64,000 bases of DNA from Agelas oroides (GCA_949130485.1 OX422183.1:18631934-18695933), one strand, 5' to 3'. Counted from the first letter of the stretch, positions 32,901-43,610 are shown. Notes: generated from the letters alone by a model not told the origin. Program-made: numbers and translations.

Positions 32901-35900
32901 CTGTTGTGTTAGTGTAGCTCTCCAGAGATCCACGTTGTGGAGCAACCGGTGGACCACAGTCAACTGAAATTAAAATGCAAAGATGTAATTTTCCCCCTAT
33001 ACTCATTTCAATTGGACCATGTTAGTGCACTCCAACTGTGTGTAGCACTTGCAATCTAAAACCAAAGATGTGCTTTTGAACTTTAAAAAAACTGGCAATG
33101 TGCAAGGTTATGCAGTGTGTGAATTAAACTGGATACATACTTACTGTGACAAGTGTTATGGTGCAACAATGACACTTCAATGAGGATGTAGGATGCAGTA
33201 CTAGTGGGACCACTCTCCCCACACAGGTTTACAGCTGCGATGGTGGCAGTAAAGGTAGTGCTAATCTGCACATTGTGTGGAGTCTCACTCACAGTAATCA
33301 GAGTACTGGTACATTCACCACATGTAGTTGTCATCACATGTAGACCAGATGTGGAGTTCACACTGATTATGTACAGGCCAATATCAAACTGATCAAGGTT
33401 CAGTGGTTGCAACCAACTAATACTGATGGTAGTAGTTCCTCCACCAGAGACTCTTTCAACTTGGTTCACAGTAACATTCAGTGGAGCAGTTGGTATTTCT
33501 GTCATAAGAAAACAATGTGGTGTTACGTATCTTAATTGTAAAATTCAGTTCAAAGTACATAAATTTGTTTATTATATTTCTAGCTCATGTGACCCTATAG
33601 TAAAGGGAGTAACTTATACATACATACAAGTCATACAATGAACTCTGCCATGTTTGTGTGCAAAATAACTATTTCAATACTACATGGAAAATCCATATCA
33701 GTATTACATGTCACACAAACTTGTGAAAGAGAATGAATCAGGGGTTTGTATGATATAATCTACTTGGACGCTGACACATATACAATGCACTTTGAATTAA
33801 GTCGGCATGTATTTTAGCTAAAGAAAACAATTATGTCAATATATCTTCCAAATTGTGTTTGTTTAGTTAGTTACATACATTTGTATACCAAAGATTTATA
33901 TGATCTGTGTGTAAGGCTGATACTAGGGAAAGGGGTTAACTCCAGGTAGAAATACTGTAATCAGTTATTTGTAAACAATGTCTAGCTATAGCATCTGACA
34001 ATATTCATCACTGTTACGCACCTGAAATCATGATACTTGCTTCCACATAATCTTGCTGCTGATTTCTACACTGTATAATAGTGTCTGTCCGTTGAAATGT
34101 TCGTGATGCATTCACTTGTAGAGTGGATGAGAAATTTGTGTTTAAACCAGCTCTTGTAACACTTGTCAGAGTAGCAAAAAATGGTGGTCTTGGCATAAAA
34201 GCGGGTGGTGTATCACCTACTGTATATGTAATTGAAGTGACTAGTGGGCTGTTCCATTCCAAATAAAGGGATCCAATCACTTGACAGGTGAAGAGCACAA
34301 TTTCTCCACCACAGGCATATCGTCTTCCATTGTCTGCTACACTAGAGCTCAGCACTACATTGCCTGCAACTAAAGAAGAATCCAGATGAGTATACTGAGT
34401 ATAGTATAGTATCAGCAGCATGCAATTAACAGCCAGTTTGTAACTACAAGCTCCACTCAGGGGCATTAAGGACTGGGTCCAGTGCTTCAGAGGCAGTATC
34501 ATGGCAAAATTTGAATCAATTTTATGACAAATGAAGAAGCTTAAAGTAATTGTTTAGTGTTGTTACATGTAGCCCCACCCTTATTGTTTACTGTGACATT
34601 ATTTTAGGCCACGCCCACAAACAGCTTAGCTGTACCAAGCCCCTCCCTTCAGGTATACCAGTGCAATAAATGTGATATGCGGAATTCGCGCGAGCAAAAT
34701 TTCACGTTTCTTTTTGCACCAAGACGTTCTATTTCAACTAGCCTAACTTTTTATCCGTGGGAATAGTCGATGTCGCTTTCCAACTGGCAATATGCCACGC
34801 CCACCGGGCATTTAAAGTTCCACTTCGTACCTTTAGCGGTAAGCTACGAACTTTTCCCACGGTGAGATCAAAGACAATTAGATTTCTGCTCCATCAAACC
34901 CAATAGTACACTCCAGTTCTCTCCTGAAGAATTCCGCATGAGTTACTTCCGGAAAAAGAACCGCCAAGCGGCCATTATTCAAGAGTAGCTGGCATGTGCT
35001 ACCCTACATGGTGCACGTGACTCCACTATAGTAGGGGTCCCGACAAAAAATCCAAGAGAACGAACGAACTTGACCCAAGTATGCTGAAATCCAAGAACCA
35101 AGTGACCCTTGTTTGTAAACTACAATTGCAATAGTTTCTATGACTTTCGTTCTTCCGAAAATAAATAAAGCGAACAGAGGGTTATGTGCCAAAATATGGC
35201 CATTATGCGATTTTTGATTTTATATGGGGGATTATATATGAACATACCTTTAACAGATATCCACGCGAGTGGTCCGGCTATTTTAATACTCTACCAATGG
35301 TAAATAATCAATTGCACTGGTGCTTGCTAAACTCTTGACAGCTATAAACTTGAGTGGTCCAGGCATTTTTTCACAAGATACATCAAGTGAAATCCATCAG
35401 CACCACTAGTTTCATAGCGAAGCTTCAAACGTCGAACTGCGCCCAATTTTTGGCACTTAACCCTTTCAAGTCCTGGACGAATTGGCTGAAAATAGCTTTG
35501 CAGCATCAACTTTTATAGTCCGGTTTTTATATATCTTAGATAGATACTTAGTTCTAGTACAACAGATTTGAAATCGGAGCACCTTCGATTTTTTCGTTGG
35601 GAGCCCTATTAACTATAGACGCTTTGAAAATTGCTGGAAGCGCTTTGCAGAACGACTTTTAGTGTTACAGACGTGGATATCGCATCACGTTTAGTCGAAC
35701 GAGGCCTAAAACGGTCCATCGGTACCAAAGGTACTTAATTACATTCCAAGGTTCCGCATTGTGATACAACCGCTTTCCGATAACGCCCGCCGCAAGTGTA
35801 ATTTAGGCAGCGCGCGCAAAACAGCTGGACCCAGTCCTTAACGCGCCTGAGCAACACCTCTCACTCCATTGGAATTGGTATACTGTATAACAGAACATTT

Positions 35901-36878
35901 GGAATGTTCAATGTTGTGGCATCCCTTATATTATGTAGGTGTGGTAGTCATACAATACTGCAAGGTTAATAGAAAAATGCCATGCTTCAGCTATGGAAAT
36001 TTCTAGTCTCGAGGTTTATGTACCTTAAGGAGCAATATTAATGGAGACATGTGTATTACAGCATGATTATAGCTACAAGCGAGTTTTGATACTCTTTCAT
36101 ACACTTTGTCTGCTCTCCTACAGTTGCTCTCCAAACGTTGACATGATTGTCCAAACCATAGCTTTTTACTTCCATCATTTTCAATGTAGATTGAAAAGTT
36201 TAGCTGTGCACAAACATTGTATCATAGTAGCGAAGTTCACCCTTATCTCCAATTTCATCTTATTCAAACTTAAAGGTACAAAACTATAGTATTAGCCTCG
36301 TTCCCAGGCTTCCCCGGTTTTTTGTTGTTGTTGTTGTTGTTGTTCTTCAGATTGCATTCAGTAAGTTTTGCCGCTCATCCACTTTCATGTGTACTGAATG
36401 CAATCAAAGAACAAAAAAAAACGGGGGAGGGCCTGGGAATGAAGGTAAAGTAAAATCCTAAAATTACTACCATTGTTACAGTATTTTCCTCGAAGAATGT
36501 GTGTCTAGAACACATCAAGGATGGAGGAAGAATCATACAAATGCCACTACGGCTCAGCCAGAGTCAGTCATGCAAGCTATTCAACAGGACCAAAAAAGCC
36601 AAATGATTAATTAGAAGCACCTAAAGATTTCACCTGCAAGTTGCCATACAATATTGTGCAAAAGGAATACCCTTATATGTTTGATCACAGTATATAATAT
36701 GGTACATGTATCTGCATACTCATTGCCTGTGAATGATGTTATGAGCATGTTGACTCTTTTGTTGTAGAGTATATATTGTTGCAGTGATATGAATGGTATA
36801 CACACACATTAGTATCTATTTACCTGTGCCATAGTTAAGATGGCTCAGCATCAGGAAGAATATCCACTTGTGACAAAT
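27051..36878 (-). CDS. Single-pass receptor: Ig, FN3, sushi, TM, ZU5, UPA-like, death domain
   Basis: Eleven exons on the minus strand (36824-36878, 34022-34369, 33145-33498, 32775-32963, 30938-31044, 29233-29358, 28445-29064, 28198-28350, 27869-28121, 27432-27467, 27051-27361) give about 850 residues. Extracellular exons are all phase 1 and each is one module. The intracellular half (ZU5, UPA-like, death) is the arrangement of UNC5 receptors and related death-domain signalling proteins. The ectodomain differs from UNC5 (Ig-TSP1). One junction (29233 to 29064) needs a weaker alternative donor for phase. The first exon is entered in phase 0 through an AG acceptor, so the true start is probably further upstream. 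By family knowledge it would act at the plasma membrane and signal through death-domain partners. Ligand unknown. Confidence 0.8.
27432..27467 (-). CDS. Receptor microexon: basic linker
   Basis: The exon is 36 bp, phase 1 to 1, between ctcttcag and gtaagc. It encodes TCSVKKETPRR, a basic hinge before the death domain. Its exact multiple of three makes it skippable without a frameshift. Confidence 0.55.
27869..28121 (-). CDS. Receptor exon: UPA-like region
   Basis: The exon is 253 bp, phase 0 to 1. It reads VRDVILHHHMQITVESAG, GRQPPECKLLAQASS and FLYILNLKG. The acceptor is ttgag, less typical than the others. A UPA domain is expected between ZU5 and the death domain, and alternating hydrophobics support it, but the identification rests on context. 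Confidence 0.6.
28198..28350 (-). CDS. Receptor exon: ZU5-UPA linker
   Basis: The exon is 153 bp, phase 0 to 0: ALENRYERQNELYGSEATF, then SDRVLLDIDKNGETTREGW, ending CVYPPL before gtaaga. It is probably the start of a UPA-like beta domain, on position and composition. Confidence 0.65.
28445..29064 (-). CDS. Receptor exon: ZU5 domain
   Basis: The exon is 620 bp (phase 1 to 0), starting RSIQEWTTVLEVNV. The ZU5 core is visible in GWTSFVISGSEAQVFHWRG, GFGFKLHVPRNALNS and CTIFVKGFLPNKYLELP, followed by LISAIYHISVPSPNILRKAV and an aromatic end HHFSWFTIVW. ZU5 domains of ankyrins, UNC5 and PIDD pack against UPA and death domains. The first part (VCHMQEIA) precedes the canonical domain. Confidence 0.8.
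29233..29358 (-). CDS. Receptor exon: Gly-Pro-rich juxtamembrane linker
   Basis: The exon is 126 bp, phase 0 to 0, from ctgcag to a good gtgagt donor. It reads GPKVDTRPMGPMGPIIGPQ and ends VIHGVPGPKGSP, a collagen-like composition without a strict Gly-x-y register. Using gtgagt leaves phase 0, but the ZU5 exon needs phase 1. A weaker donor (aaaag/gttctc) eleven bases earlier restores the frame. Confidence 0.55.
29599..29719 (-). other. Possible Gly-rich exon relic of the receptor
   Basis: The minus frame reads KGDDGLDNLEMWGDAGSKG then MERPQGLQEK, similar in style to the next exon. No convincing donor follows (gtctgt) and the frame stops soon after. It may be a decayed or alternative exon. 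Confidence 0.2.
29847..29946. repeat. (TG)n microsatellite in a receptor intron
   Basis: About 35 TG repeats after an interrupted start (tgtgcgtgcatg). A second short run of nine TGs lies at 29371-29390. Confidence 0.97.
30432..30840. mobile_element. 409-bp element with inverted ends of about 115 bp (TAGCCTCGTTCCCAGGC family)
   Basis: Both ends begin TAGCCTCGTTCCCAGGC when read inward, and pairing continues through the motifs cttgcagtatgcaaaa and ggcctgggagaaagagtca. Flanking nonamers acaaatatt and ttagatatt match at six of nine positions, compatible with an old 9-bp duplication. Non-coding. It lies in a receptor intron. Confidence 0.85.
30938..31044 (-). CDS. Receptor exon: transmembrane segment
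   Basis: The exon is 107 bp, entered in phase 1 and left in phase 0. It reads QLIAAVGAATGGVVGVLL then IIVFVVIVVYLIHLHRK. The GxxxG-like small residues early in the helix and the basic HLHRK after it give a type I orientation. Confidence 0.85.
31380..31575. repeat. Degenerate short tandem repeat (tatggcatggag-like)
   Basis: Phrases such as gtgtggcatgaattggag, ggtatggtatggagtatg, aaatgtggcatggagc and gtatggcatgaagctcttg recur at irregular spacing. Open frames on both strands follow from the repeat and are not genes. Confidence 0.6.
31795..32310. repeat. Dispersed repeat of about 450 bp, copy 1
   Basis: Phrases agcagaaagggtggga, ggggaggtgggtgggtg, gctcctttcaccttgta and gaaggtatc occur in the same order at 56620-57080. 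Identity is moderate, so the duplication is old. No inverted ends were found. Confidence 0.7.
32775..32963 (-). CDS. Receptor exon: sushi (CCP) domain
   Basis: The exon is 189 bp, phase 1 to 1. The four cysteines of a complement-control module are visible: VDCGPPVAPQRG, VFYSCDQGLVP, MRAVCTRNGWSPN and DLSCTEN. The Trp precedes the last cysteine as expected. The donor is gtaggt. Confidence 0.9.
33145..33498 (-). CDS. Receptor exon: fibronectin type III domain
   Basis: The exon is 354 bp, phase 1 to 1. It starts EIPTAPLNVTV, has the diagnostic Trp in ISISWLQP, the tyrosine strand LYIISVNSTSG, and ends with FTATIAAVNLCGESGPTS, the usual last strand. A CGEC pair in the middle is unusual and may form a local disulfide. 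Confidence 0.85.
34022..34369 (-). CDS. Receptor exon: Ig-like domain
   Basis: The exon is 348 bp, phase 1 to 1, 116 codons. It begins AGNVVLSSSVADNG, has the first-sheet cysteine in GGEIVLFTCQVIGS followed by YLEWNSP (Trp in the usual place), and the partner cysteine in TDTIIQCRNQ. The spacing fits an Ig-superfamily fold. Several N-x-S/T sites are present (NFSS, NASR). Confidence 0.75.
34456..35851. mobile_element. 1.4-kb TIR element in a receptor intron
   Basis: Ends CTCAGGGGCATTAAGGACTG and CAGTCCTTAACGCGCCTGAG are inverted repeats with few mismatches, and pairing continues through GGTCCAG. The interior is relatively CG-rich, has no long frame, and separates the Ig exon from the leader exon. 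No clear target duplication was seen. Confidence 0.65.
36293..36446. mobile_element. Small member of the TAGCCTCGTTCCCAGGC family
   Basis: Starts TAGCCTCGTTCCCAGGCTTC and ends ggcctgggaatgaaggta. The centre is an inverted repeat in which ttcttcagattgcattcagt pairs with actgaatgcaatc and aaagaac. It is the apparent founder of the tandem array at 37237-37760. Confidence 0.65.
36824..36878 (-). CDS. Receptor exon: hydrophobic leader (partial)
   Basis: The frame reads ICHKWIFFLMLSHLNYGT and ends in phase 1 before gtaaat. The hydrophobic centre suits a signal peptide joined to the Ig exon (phase 1 in). An in-frame TAG lies just upstream, so either a 5' exon supplies the start or translation begins at the internal ATG, giving a very short leader. 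Confidence 0.45.
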
Positions 36879-37236
36879 CTAAGTACAATCACAAGAAATT
36901 GAATGCATGAAAGCACATATATTGTCAATATGTGTACAGCCACATTATAAGGATGAAACCATTATCAGATGATTAAGTCAAACAAGGCAAAAAAAAGTGT
37001 TCTTTACTGTTTCATATGTAAGGGCTGTCCATATGTGGACATTCTGAATGATGTAGGTTACAATTGGGCTGAAGCAGTATATACGTTTTTGTTGACAACT
37101 TGATCTGGCTCTATTCATGTATTGTTGGCTAGACTAAAGTGATATTCACATGCTATAGTGCTAAACACTTGAGAGTATTTAAGCACAAGATTGAAATATT
37201 CATGCCTTGTTGGAAAGTTAAGCAGACAAGGGGCAT

Positions 37237-37765
37237 AACCCAACCATGACAAAAGGAGGTGGGGCAAGGCTTGGAGCTGCATGGATGCCAAACTGCAACT
37301 CGTTTTTTTTTTGGTGTTCTTCAGATTGCATTGAGTAAATTTTGCCGCTCATCCACTTTCGTGTGTACTGAATGCAATTGAAGAACAACAACAAAAAAAA
37401 ATGGGGGAGGGCCTGGGAACGAAGGTAAAGTAAAAATTACTACCATTGTAACAGTATTTACAGTATAACCCAACCATGACAAAAGGAGGTGGGGCAAGGC
37501 TTGGAGCTGCATGGATGCCAAACTGCAACTCGTTTTTTTTTCGTTGTTCTTCAGATTGCATTGAGTAAATTTTGCCACTCATCCACTTTCGTGTGTACTG
37601 AATGCAATTGAAGAACAACAACAAAAAAATGGGGGAGGGCCTGGGAACGAAGGTAAAGTAAAAATGACTACCATTGTAACAGTATTTACAGTATAACCCA
37701 ACCATGACAAAAGGAGGTGGGGCAAGGCTTGGAGCTGCATGGATGCCAAACTGCAACTCATCATG
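37237..37765. repeat. Tandem array of about 229 bp, 2.3 copies
   Basis: Copies start at 37237, 37467 and 37695 with aacccaaccatgacaaaagg. Each complete unit contains the hairpin core of the element at 36293-36446 plus a 90-bp flank, so a transposon copy and its neighbour were amplified together. The frames that repeat in it are artefacts. Confidence 0.9.
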
Positions 37766-38682
37766 CATGGATCAAACCAATCTCTTTTTTTTTATACTCT
37801 GAGACATACTAGGAATTCTAGCAATTTGCAGAAACGTGTATCTCATTTTGCATGTTTACGTGTCCAGTAACCATTACACAAGACCAAAGTTAGTTTGTAG
37901 CTATCTAGCCAGTCCAGTGTGTAACAGTATTACATTTGGAATAATCCATTGTACTATATAGGCTCGATAAATGCTTAACACAACATTTGTGGGTTGTTAT
38001 TAGTAGACAAACTTCCGCAATTGCAATCTTGTACCATTCAATTAATCTGGTACGAAAGTCATTGTAAGCATGAGTACAAGATGAAATACAATGACTAGTG
38101 CGTGCATAATCCCAAAGTAGTACATGCAAGAGTATATAGTACCCGCTTTGATAAAAAGAATGGCCCTTTTAGCTACTTCTAGAAACTATGAAATTGCTAT
38201 CAGCGATTGATAAAGTTTACAATCGCGAGTCTCACCAGTAGACATGGCAGTTTCCTCTCTACACCTCTGAAAACTTCCATGGGCTTGCACGTCTCCGACT
38301 ACGTAGGCCGCAATTTCGGGAGTACCGACCTCGTTCCCAGGCTCTTCCCGGACGCGCGCGAAAGAAGAATGCAAGCGACAAAAAGCTGGGCGGAGCCAGG
38401 AAACGAGGCTATACCAGCTGCAGGTACGCGCTCGGGCCGCAGGCTGGCTGGACCAAACTACAGGAATAGATGATCCTGCCGAGTACGTGACTGCGTGCGT
38501 AAGCGTAAGCACGCAGCAGCTAGGAAGGTCCTTCGGGAGCATGCCCCCCAAGGAAAATTTTTCAAATTTGATGCTCTGAATCGCTTCTGAGCCATTTTTG
38601 GACCCTTCTTCACCCTTATCTGTAGCTCTTGGCGGGCTGGATTCTGATTCAATTTGGCACGTCCACATGCGTCCAATATACG
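37766..38682. other. Intergenic stretch with transposon relics
   Basis: No gene seen. A small inverted-repeat element (cctcgttcccaggctcttcc to ggaaacgaggct) lies at about 38328-38412, and a relic with gggagcatgcccccc is near 38535. Confidence 0.55.
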
Positions 38683-39311
38683 CAGACCCGTAGCCAGGAT
38701 TTGTAGAAGGGGGGTTACATGGATGTCTGATTTGTATGTATGCGTGCATAAACATGCAAGACCAGGGGGGTGTGGGGGCATGCTCCCCCTGGAAATTTTT
38801 AGAGATAAGATGCTCTGGGATTGCTTCTGAGGCCATTTTGGGACAGAAGCAGAGCCGTAGTATATAGCTACATGGCTCGCGGAGCAGTTTTTGGTTGTCC
38901 ATGCATGCATTTGCTATGCCAGTAGACATCAAATTTCAACGAGAGAAGGTACTAAGTTTGGCAGAACAGCAGGTGGGGTGACATCACTAGACACTGTAGA
39001 AGGACATCTCTCGAGCGCCTGAACTAGCGATTTATTTACGCACGTATTTACGCGGCGCGTCCTTTCATCGCAGCGGTATAAACAGCTTACGCACGCGTTC
39101 CGCGCTGGTCCTCCATGAACAAACTCGCATAGCTGCAACCAGACACGTTTGGACAGCGGTGATTCTCAAAAGCAGAGAGACTAGTGGACCACTTTCAAAC
39201 GGTAGGAGACTTAAAATGTGCAGTTAAGCGGTGCATATAAAATCTTTTGGAAGTCAAAAGGGGGGTTCGAGCGAACCCCCTCGAACTCCCCACCCCCTGC
39301 CTACGGGCCTG
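38683..39311. mobile_element. Second complete copy of the CAGGCCCGTAGCC element
   Basis: Ends CAGACCCGTAGCCAGG and CCTGCCTACGGGCCTG, 629 bp, with the same internal landmarks as 20246-20863 (ggggggtgtgggggcatgct, atgctctgggattgcttct). Flanks atacg and atatg match at four of five bases, consistent with an older insertion than the other copy. Confidence 0.85.
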
Positions 39312-39539
39312 ATATGGTCTGGTCGCCTACTGGTTCGAACATCGCGTAAATTTCTGCACTAACACGAAATTAGCTCCAGACTCTCTCCACGCGTGCATCA
39401 AAAAGTTAGCTACATCTAGTCTTAGCCTCGTTCCCAGACCCCGTCAGCACAAAATTCGCGCAGCCGCGCAAGCGACGAACGTTGCACCTGGGACCGAACT
39501 AGGGTTGGGGGGGAAATACCATTCCATGTAATTGGAAGG

Positions 39540-40530
39540 AAATATACGGAGGGTACAAACTCTCGGTCACATGCGTACAACACTTCACATGGAAAGATGG
39601 TTGTGTATGCAGACGACATTGCTCTGTACCAAATTATTCAGTCTCCTGAGGACTACCTCCTGGTACAACATGATATTAATGCTGTCTCTGAGTGGATTAC
39701 TGCCAACTATCTGGCCTTGAACTATCGAAAATGTTGCCATCTACTCTTCTCACGTAAAAGATCTCCTACCCTTCCAGTTGCTCCACTAGAGGTCAATGGG
39801 AATTTTGTCAAACAAGTTAATGAATACAAGTATCTTGGAGTCATCCTAACCTCAGACATGTCGTGGTCATCTCACATCTCTGCCATCAGCTCTAAAACTA
39901 GAAAACTTATTGGGGTCCTTTATCGAAAGTTCTATCTCTATTCAGAACCACACACCCTCCTACGTTTGTACCAGTCATTGATTCGTCCACACCTTGAATA
40001 TGCTTGTAGTGTTTGGGATCCTCACCTGAAGAAAGACATTGAGAGGCTTGAGGGTGTTCAGAAGTTTGGGTTGAAAGTTTGTCTAAAGCGATGGCGATGT
40101 GGATATGAGGAACTCTTGCAACTCGCCAACCTTCCAACATTAGTCACAAGAAGAAAATGTTTAAAACTCTGCCTGTTCTACAACATGGTTAACAGGCTTG
40201 CTACTTTTCCAAACATTCCCACTGTTTTTAGATCCACTCCCTATGGCAATTCTATTCGGTCTATTAACTCCAGTTCCATGGTACAGCCACGTGCACATTC
40301 AAACTTCTATTCAAATTCATTTTTCCCCTCTTGTACTAGTTTGTGGAATAGTTTACCTTCAGATGTTAGTGCTATTTCTACCTTACCTGTTTTTAAACGT
40401 GCTATTGTAAATTTGTTTTAGTTTTGTCTTTTGTCTTTGTAGGTTATCAGTTTATATTAGCTTACTAGCTACTTCTGATGACCTGATATAACAAATTTGT
40501 TCAGTAAAAAAAAACACAAAAAAAAAACAC
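39540..40530 (+). mobile_element. 5'-truncated non-LTR retrotransposon
   Basis: A single open frame (39597-40421) is followed by about 100 bp of untranslated sequence and A-rich runs, as at the 3' end of a LINE. The 5' part, including most of the reverse transcriptase, is missing. Genomic sequence joins near 39540. It resembles the CR1/jockey group rather than an LTR element. Confidence 0.85.
39597..40421 (+). pseudogene. Reverse transcriptase C-terminal fragment
   Basis: The frame of 274 codons begins at the catalytic YADD box (MVVYADDIALYQII) and continues with the typical thumb region: NEYKYLGVILTSDMSWSSHI, SLIRPHLEYACSVWDPHL and RLEGVQKFGLKVCL. The end is SLWNSLPSDVSAISTLPVFK, as in many LINE ORF2 proteins. 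Upstream palm motifs and the endonuclease are absent, so it cannot work alone, although no stop interrupts the remaining frame. Confidence 0.9.
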
Positions 40531-41488
40531 TCTAGGTGTACATGTACATAGAGGGTGAGGCATGGCAAGAACCCTTACAAGAAAAACAGGGTTACACTGT
40601 TTAAAAATGTACACTATACTTATATAACAATGTGACTATAAAACAGGGTTCAAAACGACATCAAGGAATGGGGTGACCAGCTGGGGGAGTTTGGCATCGC
40701 TGACACTTAGCTTACAGGCGACAGGCATGCATATTTCCAGCCTGCACAAGCATGTGGCTGCTCGAAAAATCTTGGAAAGTCTCAAAAATTGGTCTGGCCA
40801 TGGCCTGAGCAACCGGACCGGCTCCGCCGGCCTTGCTAGCCTTTTTTATACTCTTCTTAAAATGAGTCGGATAAAAAGAGTCGTTCTCAACCTGTCTCCT
40901 CTGAAAGGATTGGCAGCCTGTGTCCAACTTGTGTGAAGTGTATACCTGTAGATAGGGGGAGTGTGTAAATACTGGACTGACCAAACAGGCGGCGGAAGAC
41001 AGGCAACATATGACTACGAAGTTGGGAAGGGGTCTTGGGGCATGCCCCTTGAGAGGTTCTATTGCTCTAAGATCATTTCTGAGGCCATCAAAACTTACTG
41101 CTCTGATGAGAACATCCAGTTCGCAGCACTAGTCCATACAGCGCTAGATAACTTGGGGCGTCGTTTGGGTCCAGGCTTCAGCCTCGTTTCCAGGGTTCAT
41201 GTTTCTTTAATCTTTGCTCACCTGTTGCCAATAATCACCATGACACCCCCACAAAGTTTTCAGTGGCAGGCGTTCGTGATTGTCCGATCAGAGGCAACAT
41301 GGCCTAGTCAGCTTCTTTAAGTCCACACCGGCTAGCAAGCAAACTCAAGACGAGCGAGTGTTTAGTCTAGGTTCGAACAGTGGCTAGTACACGCTGCACT
41401 TAGCAGCTGAACCACCAGTGCCCTGATAACAGCTTGTGTATTTTAGAATTGTCAAGGCTGTTGCTTTTGTAGTTTTGGTTTTGAACCC

Positions 41489-41562
41489 AAGGTTTCCATT
41501 TCAGATTTTGTCCTCACAGCTCCTCTTCTAAGCTGTGAGGCAAAATCTGAAATAGAAAGCCC
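41489..41562. repeat. Long near-perfect hairpin
   Basis: The arm ggtttccatttcagattttg followed by tcctcacagct pairs with agctgtgaggcaaaatctg followed by aaatagaaagcc. Only one or two mismatches occur in about 30 bp, around a nine-base loop (cctcttcta). It could be a tiny transposon or a structured RNA. Confidence 0.75.
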
Positions 41563-43179
41563 AGGTTCGAGACTAGCCACTTTCTCCCTGGGTACGTAGG
41601 TTCACTATTATGTAGCTACCATCACATATGCATGCAGTTTGAAAAAGTGGAAAGGCTTCTCAAGTGAAAATGATGTCAATCAACTTCACATGTCAACTAC
41701 TCATTCAACACTTGGTGTGCATGACAGTCCCTCCCATTTACCAAGATGTGTGTGGCATGTTACCTGTTAACTCTTATGAACCCCAGTGTGCCTATGCACA
41801 AATAAGTCTTCCTGCATGTATTTGCATGTTACATCCCTAATGTGCAATGGAAGAGTCCCGGGCCTTTGATTCTGAAGGAGCAGCCAACCAAACTTATTAT
41901 TGACCGTATTAAAATGGTGGACTAGTCCGACGTTAAATAGAAAAGATCTGGAAAAGCGGAGGATACCTTTTACCTATGAGGTACACATACGTCACTTTTT
42001 TTTTTTTACAAATTCAATGCTACTGTCTGTTTTAGAAATCATTTAACCCTTCTTAAATTTTTCACTGGACAGACAGACAGACAGACTGACAGACAGACTG
42101 ACAGACAGACTGACAGACTGACAAACGGACAAAACTGATTGCTTAACCCCTTCGCGCGCATGCGCGCGCGGGTAATTACTGTTTACTGTTTGGTATGTTA
42201 CAACCAAGAAGTGGATGGAAATTGACCTTTATCTTGCTAGCATGAACTGATATGTAGCAAAATAGAATGAAACACTGAAAATTTGAAGTTAAACCTATCA
42301 GTGTTTTCAAGTCTGAAGGGATAGAAGGAGGGCTGGCTACATCCTTGGTGCCTTCTTTTTTTTTGTACACAAAACAAAGGCATACAAAAATAAGGACTTC
42401 TATAAATTATATAACTATTCTTTATAAGCTTGAAATAAGAAATTGCACTGAAAGTTGCACTACAATGATTTTTACTCAAAACGCAAAAATCTGTAAAAAC
42501 ATGTGGGTCATTACAACATTTTCAATTTTTGTCTGACATCACTAACAGAAGGGTCATAACCTTCAAAATGATGAGTAGTGATACAGAAGCATGGTATTGC
42601 AGAGCTGTTGAAATATAGCAGCGATATCTGTGCAGTATGTACCACCTGGAGGCTGTAACCATAATATTCTGCATGCTATCATTGATAGCCTATAACACCA
42701 AGAAATGTACCACATACTAAGCCCTCTTGGTTGATACGTACTGTTAATGCAATCCAATGTCCCACTTGTACATCCCACTCTCAATTCCCATTGTCCCAAA
42801 GTCCCTCAATGTAAACCTATGCATATTTCTTGTGCATGCAGTACACTAGGGTAAACTTATCACATGCAGCAGTTGCTGGCCCCAGTTATGGTTGGGGGGA
42901 GTCTGTAAACACTGGACTAGACTATACTGGACTGACCTCAAATGTTGCAAATTGAATTTAAAAATCACATCTAATCTCACTGGTAGACTTGAAAGCAGTT
43001 CTTGGACTGTGTAACACAAGACTAGACAAAGACTTGTCTCTTTGCCATAGAAAGTTGTAACTTCTATATAGAACAAATACACCTAAGGATGGCTAACTAA
43101 ATCTGTACATAAAAGTGGTGCAGTTGTCAGTTGGGCTTGAGATCTACACATCTAGGTGCATGCTGGACTGCTGATATAT

Positions 43180-43610
43180 TGGGATGTCACTCACTGTCTC
43201 ATACAGCTCATGGAGAACGACGGAAGGCTAGGACGGACAAACAGGTGAGACAGACATAAAATACCATGGGACATCCTTGTTGTCCCATACATCTCTTGGA
43301 GAAGATTAATATTGTGTTCATCTCTTGTTGACCCATGTATCACCTATGAACAATGGACATATGGGTGCAACCAAGAGATTAAGAAACTTTGTGGGACATC
43401 ATTCTGTTACCGTCCCATACATCCCTTGGGAACTGAGGGATGGGATATGGATAGACAGGACATTCCTTACTGAAACAGACATCCCTTGGATTTGATCGAG
43501 GTGTGGATGGACAGATGGGACAAAAATTGTATTGACGGACGTGGGATGTCTCTTGCTGTGTCATTCATCCTTGGGGAACGAGGAGTGGGGAACAGAGAGT
43601 TTCTCATCAC
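43180..43610. repeat. Degenerate repeat region (gggacatc / catacatctcttgg phrases)
   Basis: Phrases such as gggacatccttgttgtccc, catacatcccttggga and ggacagatgggac recur about every 60-120 bp with heavy divergence. No coding potential was found. Confidence 0.45.

Noticed and set aside
38186..38932. Minus-strand frame of 248 codons
   Set aside because: It runs across the CAGGCCCGTAGCC transposon and flanking relics with no domain. Composition reflects GC-rich element ends.
39907..40140. Minus-strand frame inside the retrotransposon
   Set aside because: It is antisense to the reverse-transcriptase frame, which has clear motifs.
40673..41320. Plus-strand frames of 87 and 119 codons
   Set aside because: They overlap transposon relics (ggggcatgcccc) and show no domain, splice support or paralog.
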